From Limanda limanda (taxonomy: Eukaryota; Chordata; Actinopteri; Pleuronectiformes; Pleuronectidae), in contig NW_026870395.1 of assembly GCF_963576545.1 (NCBI RefSeq), positions 248,001 to 312,000 of the forward strand: 64,000 nucleotides of DNA, in the 5' to 3' direction. Positions 24,199-38,400 of this stretch are shown piece by piece. Within the stretch, counting starts at the first letter, position 1, and each line of letters opens with the position of its first letter. The notes under the pieces are model-generated. The model was given only the letters and a program-made list of their open reading frames with translations. It was not told the DNA's origin and did not search any database. The position numbers and the translations under genes were made by a program.

Positions 24199-27100
24199 CT
24201 TTCTCCTATGTGCTTTCATCCCTAACCCTAACCCTAACCCTTCCGAAAGTCGGAGAAGCTCAAGGATGGTACCGATCGATGCGCGCAACCCCATTTAGTG
24301 GGGGTAGAGCCTACTTGCAAGTCTCTCCGACCTTCACAAAAAAAGTTATTCAAGAATATCTCTTTCTCCTATGTGCTTTCATCCCTAACCCTAACCCTAA
24401 CCCTTCCGAAAGTCAGAGAAGCTCAAGGATGGTACCGATCGATGCGCGCTACCCCATTTAGTGGGGGTAGAGCCTACTTGCAAGTCTCTCCGACCTTCAC
24501 AAAAAAAGTTATTCAAGAATATCTCTTTCTCCTATGTGCTTTCATCCCTAACCCTAACCCTAACCCTTCCGAAAGTCGGAGAAGCTCAAGGATGGTACCG
24601 ATCGATGCGCGCTACCCCATTTAGTGGGGGTAGAGCCTACTTGCAAGTCTCTCCGACCTTCACAAAAAAAGTTATTCAAGAATATCTCCTCAGATTTGGG
24701 GGAATTTCGTCGGTCGACCTCTTCCGAAGGTCGTACAAGCTCGGGGATGGTACCAATCGATCCGCAGGACCCAAATTAGTCCAGATGCAACCACTTTCCA
24801 AGTCTCTCCGACCTTCACAAAAAAAGTTATTCAAGAATATCTCTTTCTCCTATGTGCTTTCATCCCTAACCCTAACCCTAACCCTTCCGAAAGTCGGAGA
24901 AGCTCAACGATGGTACCGATCGATGCGCGCTACCCCATTTAGTGGGGGTAGAGCCTACTTGCAAGTCTCTCCGACCTTCACAAAAAAAGTTATTCAAGAA
25001 TATCTCTTTCTCCTATGTGCTTTCATCCCTAACCCTAACCCTAACCCTTCCGAAAGTCGGAGAAGCTCAAGGATGGTACCGATCGATGCGCGCAACCCCA
25101 TTTAGTGGGGGTAGAGCCTACTTGCAAGTCTCTCCGACCTTCACAAAAAAAGTTATTCAAGAATATCTCTTTCTCCTATGTGCTTTCATCCCTAACCCTA
25201 ACCCTAACCCTTCCGAAAGTCAGAGAAGCTCAAGGATGGTACCGATCGATGCGCGCTACCCCATTTAGTGGGGGTAGAGCCTACTTGCAAGTCTCTCCGA
25301 CCTTCACAAAAAAAGTTATTCAAGAATATCTCTTTCTCCTATGTGCTTTCATCCCTAACCCTAACCCTAACCCTTCCGAAAGTCGGAGAAGCTCAAGGAT
25401 GGTACCGATCGATGCGCGCTACCCCATTTAGTGGGGGTAGAGCCTACTTGCAAGTCTCTCCGACCTTCACAAAAAAAGTTATTCAAGAATATCTCCTCAG
25501 ATTTGGGGGAATTTCGTCGGTCGACCTCTTCCGAAGGTCGTACAAGCTCGGGGATGGTACCAATCGATCCGCAGGACCCAAATTAGTCCAGATGCAACCA
25601 CTTTCCAAGTCTCTCCGACCTTCACAAAAAAAGTTATTCAAGAATATCTCTTTCTCCTATGTGCTTTCATCCCTAACCCTAACCCTAACCCTTCCGAAAG
25701 TCGGAGAAGCTCAACGATGGTACCGATCGATGCGCGCTACCCCATTTAGTGGGGGTAGAGCCTACTTGCAAGTCTCTCCGACCTTCACAAAAAAAGTTAT
25801 TCAAGAATATCTCTTTCTCCTATGTGCTTTCATCCCTAACCCTAACCCTAACCCTTCCGAAAGTCGGAGAAGCTCAAGGATGGTACCGATCGATGCGCGC
25901 TACCCCATTTAGTGGGGGTAGAGCCTACTTGCAAGTCTCTCCGACCTTCACAAAAAAAGTTATTCAAGAATATCTCCTCAGATTTGGGGGAATTTCGTCG
26001 GTCGACCTCTTCCGAAGGTCGTACAAGCTCGGGGATGGTACCAATCGATCCGCAGGACCCAAATTAGTCCAGATGCAACCACTTTCCAAGTCTCTCCGAC
26101 CTTCACAAAAAAAGTTATTCAAGAATATCTCTTTCTCCTATGTGCTTTCATCCCTAACCCTAACCCTAACCCTTCCGAAAGTCGGAGAAGCTCAAGGATG
26201 GTACCGATCGATGCGCGCAACCCCATTTAGTGGGGGTAGAGCCTACTTGCAAGTCTCTCCGACCTTCACAAAAAAAGTTATTCAAGAATATCTCTTTCTC
26301 CTATGTGCTTTCATCCCTAACCCTAACCCTAACCCTTCCGAAAGTCGGAGAAGCTCAAGGATGGTACCGATCGATGCGCGCTACCCCATTTAGTGGGGGT
26401 AGAGCCTACTTTCAAGTCTCTCCGACCTTCACAAAAAAAGTTATTCAAGAATATCTCTTTCTCCTATGTGCTTTCATCCCTAACCCTAACCCTAACCCTT
26501 CCGAAAGTCGGAGAAGCTCAAGGATGGTACTGATCGATGCGCGCTACCCCATTTAGTGGGGGTACAGCCTACTTGCAAGTCTCTCCGACCTTCAAAAAAA
26601 AAGTTATTCAAGAATATCTCCTCAGATTTGGGGGAATTTCGTCGGTCGACCTCTTCCGAAGGTCGTACAAGCTCGGGGATGGTACCAATCGATCCGCAGG
26701 ACCCAAATTAGTCCAGATGCAACCACTTTCCAAGTCTCTCCGACCTTCACAAAAAAAGTTATTCAAGAATATCTCTTTCTCCTATGTGCTTTCATCCCTA
26801 ACCCTAACCCTTCCGAAAGTCGGAGAAGCTCAAGGATGGTACCGATCGATGCGCGCTACCCCATTTAGTGGGGGTAGAGCCTACTTGCAAGTCTCTCCGA
26901 CCTTCACAAAAAAAGTTATTCAAGAATATCTCTTTCTCCTATGTGCTTTCATCCCTAACCCTAACCCTAACCCTTCCGAAAGTCGGAGAAGCTCAAGGAT
27001 GGTACCGATCGATGCGCGCTACCCCATTTAGTGGGGGTAGAGCCTACTTGCAAGTCTCTCCGACCTTCAAAAAAAAAGTTATTCAAGAATATCTCTTTCT

Positions 27101-29988
27101 CCTATGTGCTTTCATCCCTAACCCTAACCCTAACCCTTCCGAAAGTCGGAGAAGCTCAAGGATGGTACCGATCGATGCGCGCTACCCCATTTAGTGGGGG
27201 TAGAGCCTACTTGCAAGTCTCTCCGACCTTCACAAAAAAAGTTATTCAAGAATATCTCGTCAGATTTGGGGGAATTTCGTCGGTCGACCTCTTCCGAAGG
27301 TCGTACAAGCTCGGGGATGGTACCAATCGATCCGCAGGACCCAAATTAGTCCAGATGCAACCACTTTCCAAGTCTCTCCGACCTTCACAAAAAAAGTTAT
27401 TCAAGAATATCTCTTTCTCCTATGTGCTTTCATCCCTAACCCTAACCCTAACCCTTCCGAAAGTCGGAGAAGCTCAAGGATGGTACCGATCGATGCGCGC
27501 TACCCCATTTAGTGGGGGTAGAGCCTACTTGCAAGTCTCTCCGACCTTCACAAAAAAAGTTATTCAAGAATATCTCTTTCTCCTATGTGCTTTCATCCCT
27601 AACCCTAACCCTAACCCTTCCGAAAGTCGGAGAAGCTCAAGGATGGTACCGATCGATGCGCGCTACCCCATTTAGTGGGGGTAGAGCCTACTTGCAAGTC
27701 TCTCCGACCTTCACAAAAAAAGTTATTCAAGAATATCTCTTTCTCCTATGTGCTTTCATCCCTAACCCTAACCCTAACCCTTCCGAAAGTCGGAGAAGCT
27801 CAAGGATGGTACCGATCGATGCGCGCTACCCCATTTAGTGGGGGTAGAGCCTACTTGCAAGTCTCTCCGATTTTCACAAAAAAAGTTATTCAAGAATATC
27901 TCTTTCTCCTATGTGCTTTCATCCCTAACCCTAACCCTAACCCTTCCGAAAGTCGGAGAAGCTCAAGGATGGTACCGATCGATGCGCGCTACCCCATTTA
28001 GTGGGGGTAGAGCCTACTTGCAAGTCTCTCCGACCTTCACAAAAAAAGTTATTCAAGAATATCTCCTCAGATTTGGGGGAATTTCGTCGGTCGACCTCTT
28101 CCGAAGGTCGTACAAGCTCGGGGATGGTACCAATCGATCCGCAGGACCCAAATTAGTCCAGATGCAACCACTTTCCAAGTCTCTCCGACCTTCACAAAAA
28201 AAGTTATTCAAGAATATCTCTTTCTCCTATGTGCTTTCATCCCTAACCCTAACCCTAACCCTTCCGAAAGTCGGAGAAGCTCAAGGATGGTACCGATCGA
28301 TGCGCGCTACCCCATTTAGTGGGGGTACAGCCTACTTGCAAGTCTCTCCGACCTTCAAAAAAAAAGTTATTCAAGAATATCTCCTCAGATTTGGGGGAAT
28401 TTCGTCGGTCGACCTCTTCCGAAGGTCGTACAAGCTCGGGGATGGTACCAATCGATCCGCAGGACCCAAATTAGTCCAGATGCAACCACTTTCCAAGTCT
28501 CTCCGACCTTCACAAAAAAAGTTATTCAAGAATATCTCTTTCTCCTATGTGCTTTCATCCCTAACCCTAACCCTAACCCTTCCGAAAGTCGGAGAAGCTC
28601 AAGGATGGTACCGATCGATGCGCGCAACCCCATTTAGTGGGGGTAGAGCCTACTTGCAAGTCTCTCCGACCTTCACAAAAAAAGTTATTCAAGAATATCT
28701 CTTTCTCCTATGTGCTTTCATCCCTAACCCTAACCCTAACCCTTCCGAAAGTCGGAGAAGCTCAAGGATGGTACCGATCGATGCGCGCTACCCCATTTAG
28801 TGGGGGTAGAGCCTACTTGCAAGTCTCTCCGACCTTCACAAAAAAAGTTATTCAAGAATATCTCTTTCTCCTATGTGCTTTCATCCCTAACCCTAACCCT
28901 AACCCTTCCGAAAGTCGGAGAAGCTCAAGGATGGTACCGATCGATGCGCGCTACCCCATTTAGTGGGGGTAGAGCCTACTTGCAAGTCTCTCCGATTTTC
29001 ACAAAAAAAGTTATTCAAGAATATCTCTTTCTCCTATGTGCTTTCATCCCTAACCCTAACCCTAACCCTTCCGAAAGTCGGAGAAGCTCAAGGATGGTAC
29101 CGATCGATGCGCGCTACCCCATTTAGTGGGGGTAGAGCCTACTTGCAAGTCTCTCCGACCTTCACAAAAAAAGTTATTCAAGAATATCTCCTCAGATTTG
29201 GGGGAATTTCGTCGGTCGACCTCTTCCGAAGGTCGTACAAGCTCGGGGATGGTACCAATCGATCCGCAGGACCCAAATTAGTCCAGATGCAACCACTTTC
29301 CAAGTCTCTCCGACCTTCACAAAAAAAGTTATTCAAGAATATCTCTTTCTCCTATGTGCTTTCATCCCTAACCCTAACCCTAACCCTTCCGAAAGTCGGA
29401 GAAGCTCAAGGATGGTACCGATCGATGCGCGCAACCCCATTTAGTGGGGGTAGAGCCTACTTGCAAGTCTCTCCGACCTTCACTAAAAAAGTTATTCAAG
29501 AATATCTCTTTCTCCTATGTGCTTTCATCCCTAACCCTAACCCTAACCCTTCCGAAAGTCAGAGAAGCTCAAGGATGGTACCGATCGATGCGCGCTACCC
29601 CATTTAGTGGGGGTAGAGCCTACTTGCAAGTCTCTCCGACCTTCACAAAAAAAGTTATTCAAGAATATCTCTTTCTCCTATGTGCTTTCATCCCTAACCC
29701 TAACCCTAACCCTTCCGAAAGTCGGAGAAGCTCAAGGATGGTACCGATCGATGCGCGCTACCCCATTTAGTGGGGGTAGAGCCTACTTGCAAGTCTCTCC
29801 GACCTTCACAAAAAAAGTTATTCAAGAATATCTCCTCAGATTTGGGGGAATTTCGTCGGTCGACCTCTTCCGAAGGTCGTACAAGCTCGGGGATGGTACC
29901 AATCGATCCGCAGGACCCAAATTAGTCCAGATGCAACCACTTTCCAAGTCTCTCCGACCTTCACAAAAAAAGTTATTCAAGAATATCT
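24199..29988. repeat. Array block 4, second copy of the 9.4-16.3 kb region
   Basis: A runs are 3,4,2,3,3,4,1,4,3. They follow 9854-15970 in run order and in variants, at an offset of 14,444 bp up to about 26.7 kb and 13,800 bp after it. Shared rare markers include TACTGATCG (12086 and 26530), the CGTCAG start of B (13459 and 27259) and the single-A interval (14.4 and 28.2 kb). A change private to this copy is the A to T at 29484, which interrupts the A-tract. Confidence 0.9.
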
Positions 29989-32900
29989 CTTTCTCCTATG
30001 TGCTTTCATCCCTAACCCTAACCCTAACCCTTCCGAAAGTCGGAGAAGCTCAACGATGGTACCGATCGATGCGCGCTACCCCATTTAGTGGGGGTAGAGC
30101 CTACTTGCAAGTCTCTCCGACCTTCACAAAAAAAGTTATTCAAGAATATCTCTTTCTCCTATGTGCTTTCATCCCTAACCCTAACCCTAACCCTTCCGAA
30201 AGTCGGAGAAGCTCAAGGATGGTACCGATCGATGCGCGCTACCCCATTTAGTGGGGGTAGAGCCTACTTGCAAGTCTCTCCGACCTTCACAAAAAAAGTT
30301 ATTCAAGAATATCTCCTCAGATTTGGGGGAATTTCGTCGGTCGACCTCTTCCGAAGGTCGTACAAGCTCGGGGATGGTACCAATCGATCCGCAGGACCCA
30401 AATTAGTCCAGATGCAACCACTTTCCAAGTCTCTCCGACCTTCACAAAAAAAGTTATTCAAGAATATCTCTTTCTCCTATGTGCTTTCATCCCTAACCCT
30501 AACCCTAACCCTTCCGAAAGTCGGAGAAGCTCAAGGATGGTACCGATCGATGCGCGCAACCCCATTTAGTGGGGGTAGAGCCTACTTGCAAGTCTCTCCG
30601 ACCTTCACAAAAAAAGTTATTCAAGAATATCTCTTTCTCCTATGTGCTTTCATCCCTAACCCTAACCCTAACCCTTCCGAAAGTCGGAGAAGCTCAAGGA
30701 TGGTACCGATCGATGCGCGCTACCCCATTTAGTGGGGGTAGAGCCTACTTTCAAGTCTCTCCGACCTTCACAAAAAAAGTTATTCAAGAATATCTCTTTC
30801 TCCTATGTGCTTTCATCCCTAACCCTAACCCTAACCCTTCCGAAAGTCGGAGAAGCTCAAGGATGGTACCGATCGATGCGCGCTACCCCATTTAGTGGGG
30901 GTACAGCCTACTTGCAAGTCTCTCCGACCTTCAAAAAAAAAGTTATTCAAGAATATCTCCTCAGATTTGGGGGAATTTCGTCGGTCGACCTCTTCCGAAG
31001 GTCGTACAAGCTCGGGGATGGTACCAATCGATCCGCAGGACCCAAATTAGTCCAGATGCAACCACTTTCCAAGTCTCTCCGACCTTCACAAAAAAAGTTA
31101 TTCAAGAATATCTCTTTCTCCTATGTGCTTTCATCCCTAACCCTAACCCTAACCCTTCCGAAAGTCGGAGAAGCTCAAGGATGGTACCGATCGATGCGCG
31201 CAACCCCATTTAGTGGGGGTAGAGCCTACTTGCAAGTCTCTCCGACCTTCACAAAAAAAGTTATTCAAGAATATCTCTTTCTCCTATGTGCTTTCATCCC
31301 TAACCCTAACCCTAACCCTTCCGAAAGTCGGAGAAGCTCAAGGATGGTACCGATCGATGCGCGCTACCCCATTTAGTGGGGGTAGAGCCTACTTGCAAGT
31401 CTCTCCGACCTTCACAAAAAAAGTTATTCAAGAATATCTCTTTCTCCTATGTGCTTTCATCCCTAACCCTAACCCTAACCCTTCCGAAAGTCGGAGAAGC
31501 TCAAGGATGGTACCGATCGATGCGCGCTACCCCATTTAGTGGGGGTAAAGCCTACTTGCAAGTCTCTCCGACCTTCACAAAAAAAGTTATTCAAGAATAT
31601 CTCCTCAGATTTGGGGGAATTTCGTCGGTCGACCTCTTCCGAAGGTCGTACAAGCTCGGGGATGGTACCAATCGATCCGCAGGACCCAAATTAGTCCAGA
31701 TGCAACCACTTTCCAAGTCTCTCCGACCTTCACAAAAAAAGTTATTCAAGAATATCTCTTTCTCCTATGTGCTTTCATCCCTAACCCTAACCCTTCCAAA
31801 AGTCCGAGAAGCTCAAGGATGGTACCGATCGATGCGCGCTACCCCATTTAGTGGGGGTAGAGCCTACTTGCAAGTCTCTCCGACCTTCACAAAAAAAGTT
31901 ATTCAAGAATATCTCTTTCTCCTATGTGCTTTCATCCCTAACCCTAACCCTTCCGAAAGTCGGAGAAGCTCAAGGATGGTACCGATCGATGCGCGCTACC
32001 CCATTTAGTGGGGGTAGAGCCTACTTGCAAGTCTCTCCGACCTTCAAAAAAAAAGTTATTCAAGAATATCTCTTTCTCCTATGTGCTTTCATCCCTAACC
32101 CTAACCCTAACCCTTCCGAAAGTCGGAGAAGCTCAAGGATGGTACCGATCGATGCGCGCTACCCCATTTAGTGGGGGTAGAGCCTACTTGCAAGTCTCTC
32201 CGACCTTCACAAAAAAAGTTATTCAAGAATATCTCCTCAGATTTGGGGGAATTTCGTCGGTCGACCTCTTCCGAAGGTCGTACAAGCTCGGGGATGGTAC
32301 CAATCGATCCGCAGGACCCAAATTAGTCCAGATGCAACCACTTTCCAAGTCTCTCCGACCTTCACAAAAAAAGTTATTCAAGAATATCTCTTTCTCCTAT
32401 GTGCTTTCATCCCTAACCCTAACCCTAACCCTTCCGAAAGTCGGAGAAGCTCAAGGATGGTACCGATCGATGCGCGCTACCCCATTTAGTGGGGGTAGAG
32501 CCTACTTGCAAGTCTCTCCGACCTTCACAAAAAAAGTTATTCAAGAATATCTCTTTCTCCTATGTGCTTTCATCCCTAACCCTAACCCTAACCCTTCCGA
32601 AAGTCGGAGAAGCTCAAGGATGGTACCGATCGATGCGCGCTACCCCATTTAGTGGGGGTAGAGCCTACTTGCAAGTCTCTCCGACCTTCACAAAAAAAGT
32701 TATTCAAGAATATCTCTTTCTCCTATGTGCTTTCATCCCTAACCCTAACCCTAACCCTTCCGAAAGTCGGAGAAGCTCAAGGATGGTACTGATCGATGCG
32801 CGCTACCCCATTTAGTGGGGGTAGAGCCTACTTGCAAGTCTCTCCGACCTTCACAAAAAAAGTTATTCAAGAATATCTCCTCAGATTTGGGGGAATTTCG

Positions 32901-35422
32901 TCGGTCGACCTCTTCCGAAGGTCGTACAAGCTCGGGGATGGTACCAATCGATCTGCAGGACCCAAATTAGTCCAGATGCAACCACTTTCCAAGTCTCTCC
33001 GACCTTCACAAAAAAAGTTATTCAAGAATATCTCTTTCTCCTATGTGCTTTCATCCCTAACCCTAACCCTAACCCTTCCGAAAGTCGGAGAAGCTCAAGG
33101 ATGGTACCGATCGATGCGCGCTACCCCATTTAGTGGGGGTAGAGCCTACTTGCAAGTCTCTCCGACCTTCACAAAAAAAGTTATTCAAGAATATCTCTTT
33201 CTCCTATGTGCTTTCATCCCTAACCCTAACCCTAACCCTTCCGAAAGTCGGAGAAGCTCAAGGATGGTACCGATCGATGCGCGCTACCCCATTTAGTGGG
33301 GGTAAAGCCTACTTGCAAGTCTCTCCGACCTTCACAAAAAAAGTTATTCAAGAATATCTCCTCAGATTTGGGGGAATTTCGTCGGTCGACCTCTTCCGAA
33401 GGTCGTACAAGCTCGGGGATGGTACCAATCGATCCGCAGGACCCAAATTAGTCCAGATGCAACCACTTTCCAAGTCTCTCCGACCTTCACAAAAAAAGTT
33501 ATTCAAGAATATCTCTTTCTCCTATGTGCTTTCATCCCTAACCCTTCCGAAAGTCGGAGAAGCTCAAGGATGGTACCGATCGATGCGCGCTACCCCATTT
33601 AGTGGGGGTAGAGCCTACTTGCAAGTCTCTCCGACCTTCACAAAAAAAGTTATTCAAGAATATCTCTTTCTCCTATGTGCTTTCATCCCTAACCCTAACC
33701 CTTCCGAAAGTCGGAGAAGCTCAATGATGGTACCGATCGATGCGCGCTACCCCATTTAGTGGGGGTAGAGCCTACTTGCAAGTCTCTCCGACCTTCACAA
33801 AAAAAGTTATTCAAGAATATCTCTTTCTCCTATGTGCTTTCATCCCTAACCCTAACCCTAACCCTTCCGAAAGTCGGAGAAGCTCAAGGATGGTACCGAT
33901 CGATGCGCGCTACCCCATTTAGTGGGGGTAAAGCCTACTTGCAAGTCTCTCCGACCTTCACAAAAAAAGTTATTCAAGAATATCTCCTCAGATTTGGGGG
34001 AATTTCGTCGGTCGACCTCTTCCGAAGGTCGTACAAGCTCGGGGATGGTACCAATCGATCCGCAGGACCCAAATTAGTCCAGATGCAACCACTTTCCAAG
34101 TCTCTCCGACCTTCACAAAAAAAGTTATTCAAGAATATCTCTTTCTCCTATGTGCTTTCATCCCTAACCCTAACCCTTCCGAAAGTCGGAGAAGCTCAAG
34201 GATGGTACCGATCGATGCGCGCTACCCCATTTAGTGGGGGTAGAGCCTACTTGCAAGTCTCTCCGACCTTCACAAAAAAAGTTATTCAAGAATATCTCTT
34301 TCTCCTATGTGCTTTCATCCCTAACCCTAACCCTAACCCTTCCGAAAGTCGGAGAAGCTCAAGGATGGTACCGATCGATGCGCGCTACCCCATTTAGTGG
34401 GGGTAGAGCCTACTTGCAAGTCTCTCCGACCTTCAAAAAAAAAGTTATTCAAGAATATCTCTTTCTCCTATGTGCTTTCATCCCTAACCCTAACCCTAAC
34501 CCTTCCGAAAGTCGGAGAAGCTCAAGGATGGTACCGATCGATGCGCGCTACCCCATTTAGTGGGGGTAGAGCCTACTTGCAAGTCTCTCCGACCTTCACA
34601 AAAAAAGTTATTCAAGAATATCTCCTCAGATTTGGGGGAATTTCGTCGGTCGACCTCTTCCGAAGGTCGTACAAGCTCGGGGATGGTACCAATCGATCCG
34701 CAGGACCCAAATTAGTCCAGATGCAACCACTTTCCAAGTCTCTCCGACCTTCACAAAAAAAGTTATTCAAGAATATCTCTTTCTCCTATGTGCTTTCATC
34801 CCTAACCCTAACCCTAACCCTTCCGAAAGTCGGAGAAGCTCAAGGATGGTACCGATCGATGCGCGCTACCCCATTTAGTGGGGGTAGAGCCTACTTGCAA
34901 GTCTCTCCGACCTTCACAAAAAAAGTTATTCAAGAATATCTCTTTCTCCTATGTGCTTTCATCCCTAACCCTAACCCTAACCCTTCCGAAAGTCGGAGAA
35001 GCTCAAGGATGGTACCGATCGATGCGCGCTACCCCATTTAGTGGGGGTAGAGCCTACTTGCAAGTCTCTCCGACCTTCACAAAAAAAGTTATTCAAGAAT
35101 ATCTCTTTCTCCTATGTGCTTTCATCCCTAACCCTAACCCTAACCCTTCCGAAAGTCGGAGAAGCTCAAGGATGGTACCGATCGATGCGCGCTACCCCAT
35201 TTAGTGGGGGTAGAGCCTACTTGCAAGTCTCTCCGACCTTCACAAAAAAAGTTATTCAAGAATATCTCCTCAGATTTGGGGGAATTTCGTCGGTCGACCT
35301 CTTCCGAAGGTCGTACAAGCTCGGGGATGGTACCAATCGATCTGCAGGACCCAAATTAGTCCAGATGCAACCACTTTCCAAGTCTCTCCGACCTTCACAA
35401 AAAAAGTTATTCAAGAATATCT
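29989..35422. repeat. Array block 5, copy 1 of the 5,760-bp super-repeat
   Basis: A runs are 2,3,3,3,3,2,3,3,3. Markers in order: CAACGATGG (30054), ACTTTCAAG (30750), GGGTACAG (30903), GGGTAAAG (31548), CCAAAAGTCCGAG (31796), the A9 tract (near 32046), TACTGATCG (32789), CTGCAG in B (32953), CAATGATGG (33724), CTGCAG in B (35342). The same markers follow 5,760 bp later in block 6, except the first. Confidence 0.92.
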
Positions 35423-38400
35423 CTTTCTCCTATGTGCTTTCATCCCTAACCCTAACCCTAACCCTTCCGAAAGTCGGAGAAGCTCAAGGATGGTACCGAT
35501 CGATGCGCGCTACCCCATTTAGTGGGGGTAGAGCCTACTTGCAAGTCTCTCCGACCTTCACAAAAAAAGTTATTCAAGAATATCTCTTTCTCCTATGTGC
35601 TTTCATCCCTAACCCTAACCCTAACCCTTCCGAAAGTCGGAGAAGCTCAAGGATGGTACCGATCGATGCGCGCTACCCCATTTAGTGGGGGTAGAGCCTA
35701 CTTGCAAGTCTCTCCGACCTTCACAAAAAAAGTTATTCAAGAATATCTCTTTCTCCTATGTGCTTTCATCCCTAACCCTAACCCTAACCCTTCCGAAAGT
35801 CGGAGAAGCTCAAGGATGGTACCGATCGATGCGCGCTACCCCATTTAGTGGGGGTAGAGCCTACTTGCAAGTCTCTCCGACCTTCACAAAAAAAGTTATT
35901 CAAGAATATCTCTTTCTCCTATGTGCTTTCATCCCTAACCCTAACCCTAACCCTTCCGAAAGTCGGAGAAGCTCAAGGATGGTACCGATCGATGCGCGCT
36001 ACCCCATTTAGTGGGGGTAGAGCCTACTTGCAAGTCTCTCCGACCTTCACAAAAAAAGTTATTCAAGAATATCTCCTCAGATTTGGGGGAATTTCGTCGG
36101 TCGACCTCTTCCGAAGGTCGTACAAGCTCGGGGATGGTACCAATCGATCCGCAGGACCCAAATTAGTCCAGATGCAACCACTTTCCAAGTCTCTCCGACC
36201 TTCACAAAAAAAGTTATTCAAGAATATCTCTTTCTCCTATGTGCTTTCATCCCTAACCCTAACCCTAACCCTTCCGAAAGTCGGAGAAGCTCAAGGATGG
36301 TACCGATCGATGCGCGCAACCCCATTTAGTGGGGGTAGAGCCTACTTGCAAGTCTCTCCGACCTTCACAAAAAAAGTTATTCAAGAATATCTCTTTCTCC
36401 TATGTGCTTTCATCCCTAACCCTAACCCTAACCCTTCCGAAAGTCGGAGAAGCTCAAGGATGGTACCGATCGATGCGCGCTACCCCATTTAGTGGGGGTA
36501 GAGCCTACTTTCAAGTCTCTCCGACCTTCACAAAAAAAGTTATTCAAGAATATCTCTTTCTCCTATGTGCTTTCATCCCTAACCCTAACCCTAACCCTTC
36601 CGAAAGTCGGAGAAGCTCAAGGATGGTACCGATCGATGCGCGCTACCCCATTTAGTGGGGGTACAGCCTACTTGCAAGTCTCTCCGACCTTCAAAAAAAA
36701 AGTTATTCAAGAATATCTCCTCAGATTTGGGGGAATTTCGTCGGTCGACCTCTTCCGAAGGTCGTACAAGCTCGGGGATGGTACCAATCGATCCGCAGGA
36801 CCCAAATTAGTCCAGATGCAACCACTTTCCAAGTCTCTCCGACCTTCACAAAAAAAGTTATTCAAGAATATCTCTTTCTCCTATGTGCTTTCATCCCTAA
36901 CCCTAACCCTAACCCTTCCGAAAGTCGGAGAAGCTCAAGGATGGTACCGATCGATGCGCGCAACCCCATTTAGTGGGGGTAGAGCCTACTTGCAAGTCTC
37001 TCCGACCTTCACAAAAAAAGTTATTCAAGAATATCTCTTTCTCCTATGTGCTTTCATCCCTAACCCTAACCCTAACCCTTCCGAAAGTCGGAGAAGCTCA
37101 AGGATGGTACCGATCGATGCGCGCTACCCCATTTAGTGGGGGTAGAGCCTACTTGCAAGTCTCTCCGACCTTCACAAAAAAAGTTATTCAAGAATATCTC
37201 TTTCTCCTATGTGCTTTCATCCCTAACCCTAACCCTAACCCTTCCGAAAGTCGGAGAAGCTCAAGGATGGTACCGATCGATGCGCGCTACCCCATTTAGT
37301 GGGGGTAAAGCCTACTTGCAAGTCTCTCCGACCTTCACAAAAAAAGTTATTCAAGAATATCTCCTCAGATTTGGGGGAATTTCGTCGGTCGACCTCTTCC
37401 GAAGGTCGTACAAGCTCGGGGATGGTACCAATCGATCCGCAGGACCCAAATTAGTCCAGATGCAACCACTTTCCAAGTCTCTCCGACCTTCACAAAAAAA
37501 GTTATTCAAGAATATCTCTTTCTCCTATGTGCTTTCATCCCTAACCCTAACCCTTCCAAAAGTCCGAGAAGCTCAAGGATGGTACCGATCGATGCGCGCT
37601 ACCCCATTTAGTGGGGGTAGAGCCTACTTGCAAGTCTCTCCGACCTTCACAAAAAAAGTTATTCAAGAATATCTCTTTCTCCTATGTGCTTTCATCCCTA
37701 ACCCTAACCCTTCCGAAAGTCGGAGAAGCTCAAGGATGGTACCGATCGATGCGCGCTACCCCATTTAGTGGGGGTAGAGCCTACTTGCAAGTCTCTCCGA
37801 CCTTCAAAAAAAAAGTTATTCAAGAATATCTCTTTCTCCTATGTGCTTTCATCCCTAACCCTAACCCTAACCCTTCCGAAAGTCGGAGAAGCTCAAGGAT
37901 GGTACCGATCGATGCGCGCTACCCCATTTAGTGGGGGTAGAGCCTACTTGCAAGTCTCTCCGACCTTCACAAAAAAAGTTATTCAAGAATATCTCCTCAG
38001 ATTTGGGGGAATTTCGTCGGTCGACCTCTTCCGAAGGTCGTACAAGCTCGGGGATGGTACCAATCGATCCGCAGGACCCAAATTAGTCCAGATGCAACCA
38101 CTTTCCAAGTCTCTCCGACCTTCACAAAAAAAGTTATTCAAGAATATCTCTTTCTCCTATGTGCTTTCATCCCTAACCCTAACCCTAACCCTTCCGAAAG
38201 TCGGAGAAGCTCAAGGATGGTACCGATCGATGCGCGCTACCCCATTTAGTGGGGGTAGAGCCTACTTGCAAGTCTCTCCGACCTTCACAAAAAAAGTTAT
38301 TCAAGAATATCTCTTTCTCCTATGTGCTTTCATCCCTAACCCTAACCCTAACCCTTCCGAAAGTCGGAGAAGCTCAAGGATGGTACCGATCGATGCGCGC

